Positions 63,289-64,000 of a DNA stretch of 64,000 nt are shown piece by piece (the stretch's first letter is position 1; each line of letters begins with the position of its first letter). The notes beneath the pieces were generated by a model, which worked only from the letters and a program-made list of their open reading frames with translations, did no database searches and was not told the DNA's origin. The position numbers and the translations under genes are program-made. Source of the DNA: Ohtaekwangia sp035628875 (GTDB lineage: Bacteria > Bacteroidota > Bacteroidia > Cytophagales > Cyclobacteriaceae); NCBI GenBank assembly GCA_035628875.1, contig DASPIZ010000119.1, positions 4,599 through 68,598 on the forward strand, written 5' to 3'.

Positions 63289-63490
63289 TTTTATCTCTCA
63301 CAGAAGCCACAGAATAAACCACGGAAAGATTGAGAGCCATTCTGTGTATTCCTCCGTGTATTCCGAGCTTTCCGTGAGCTGAAATGCATTTTATCTCTCA
63401 CAGAACACACAGAATAAAACACAGAAAGATTGGAGAACCATTCAATGTATTCTTCCGTGCATTCCGAGGTTTCCGTGAGCTGAAATGCAT
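63289..63490. repeat. Tandem 100-bp repeat of imperfect palindromes
   Basis: Two copies lie at 63289-63388 and 63389-63490, each TTTTATCTCTCACAGAA ... TTTCCGTGAGCTGAAATGCAT. Within each copy CTCACAGAA pairs with TTCCGTGAG and CACAGAAT with ATTCTGTG in copy 1. The second copy has a few changes. No reading frame of interest is present. It may act as a hairpin after the TPR gene. Confidence 0.8.
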
Positions 63491-63516
63491 TTTTCTCAGA
63501 CCTGAAATAGAGTTTT

Positions 63517-63969
63517 TCAGGAAGCGTTTACAAGTTTTTTCCAATCCTGGAAACGCATATCGATCCGGGTTTTGATTCGTTCGTAGTTTTCCCAGCTATC
63601 GGTAACGTGGTATATTGATGGAAGCGTTTTTACGAGAATTTCGTCGTAATCATTTCGGTATAAACCACCGCCGTAATAATAATAGGTAAACATATTTCCC
63701 TGGCGATTGAATAGCTCATACCCGAGATAACCATCCCAGATTTCACTTAGAATGGTACACGAAATCTCCCGGCGTTTAAAGCGAAAAATTTGATTGGAAG
63801 CTTCGTCTTCAAAGTATTCGGAATAGGTACCGGTGTCAATGATCCATCCCAGGTACATGCCGATGTGTACATACGCTTGTTCAATCGGTAGGGAATCGGG
63901 AAAGTTTCCCAGGAAGTGTGTTTTTGCGTTATCGTAGATGGTCTTTTGAATTTCCGCTTTCTTTTCCAT
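63517..63969 (-). CDS. Conserved hypothetical, possible immunity-type protein (DUF7832-like)
   Basis: The 150-residue cytoplasmic protein has the pattern DNAKTHFLGNFPDSLPIEQAYVHIGMYLGWIIDTG, then FFRREISCTILSEIWDGYLGYEL-like and YYYGGGLYRNDYDEIL. The 'AYVHIGMYLGW' core recalls DUF7832-type proteins seen among polymorphic-toxin immunity genes. No toxin is adjacent in the window. It might continue a cluster outside the right edge. The start ATG is at 63967-63969. Confidence 0.6.
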   Translation of the reverse strand: MEKKAEIQKTIYDNAKTHFLGNFPDSLPIEQAYVHIGMYLGWIIDTGTYSEYFEDEASNQIFRFKRREISCTILSEIWDGYLGYELFNRQGNMFTYYYYGGGLYRNDYDEILVKTLPSIYHVTDSWENYERIKTRIDMRFQDWKKLVNAS

Positions 63970-64000
63970 ATAACAATGATAACCTCGTTTGCTCAGTTAA

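Overview
The window reads as chromosome of a gliding-type Bacteroidota, most likely order Cytophagales. The basis is a gldC gene, a SusC/SusD pair with its accessory lipoproteins, a short bTHX ribosomal protein, large FtsX/MacB-type permeases in tandem, promoters of the Bacteroidota form (TTTG, about 19-21 nt, TAnnTTTG), and many degenerate simple repeats between genes. I see no tRNA, rRNA, integrase, insertion sequence or CRISPR array. This is mostly core-genome DNA with repeat-rich gaps.

Layout. 1-3.5 kb: the 5' part of a TonB-dependent receptor, gldC, and an acetoacetate-CoA ligase. 3.6-5.5 kb: five tandem copies of a long imperfect palindromic element (a sixth lies at 38.85-39.13 kb). 5.7-9.3 kb: a leftward operon ftsX-DUF3098-uppP-truB-ribF. 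9.4-13.8 kb: an ECF sigma factor with an anti-sigma-like partner, a DUF2147 protein and the membrane pyrophosphatase hppA. 14-20 kb: a thioesterase pair and the thrABC operon, preceded by a Thr/Ile-rich leader peptide. 20-28 kb: GtrA protein, pcm, a candidate structured RNA with its own terminator, a CHAT-protease/TPR protein with an outer-membrane partner, an M23 peptidase, mog and trhO. 28.1-28.9 kb: a toxin-antitoxin operon with a broken toxin. 28.9-30.6 kb: an ACMSD-like amidohydrolase and a secreted zinc-ribbon protein. 30.8-38.6 kb: bTHX, then trpL-E-(four-helix-bundle gene)-G-D-C-F-B-A. 39.4-40.4 kb: Uma2 and ArsC-like proteins. 40.4-48.9 kb: a leftward SusC-SusD-zinc metallohydrolase-DUF4302-Calx-beta operon. 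49.3-59.8 kb: a histidine kinase and sigma54 activator, divergent from three tandem permeases; the first permease is frameshifted. 59.9-64 kb: secreted and thioredoxin-like proteins, a tandem 100-bp repeat, and a small cytosolic protein.

How the parts connect. Both amino-acid operons carry leader peptides whose codons match the pathway product. The trp leader has a complete set of alternative hairpins (1:2, 2:3, 3:4) ending in a strong terminator. The thr leader has competing stems but no visible U-tract terminator. The NtrC-type regulator faces a sigma54 -24/-12 promoter with correct GG-N10-GC spacing and two perfect inverted repeats upstream, so the permease operon is probably its direct target. 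The SusCD operon looks like a peptide- or glycan-uptake locus with a surface zinc protease.

All functional calls rest on reading motifs by eye. No database search, folding program or alignment was run.
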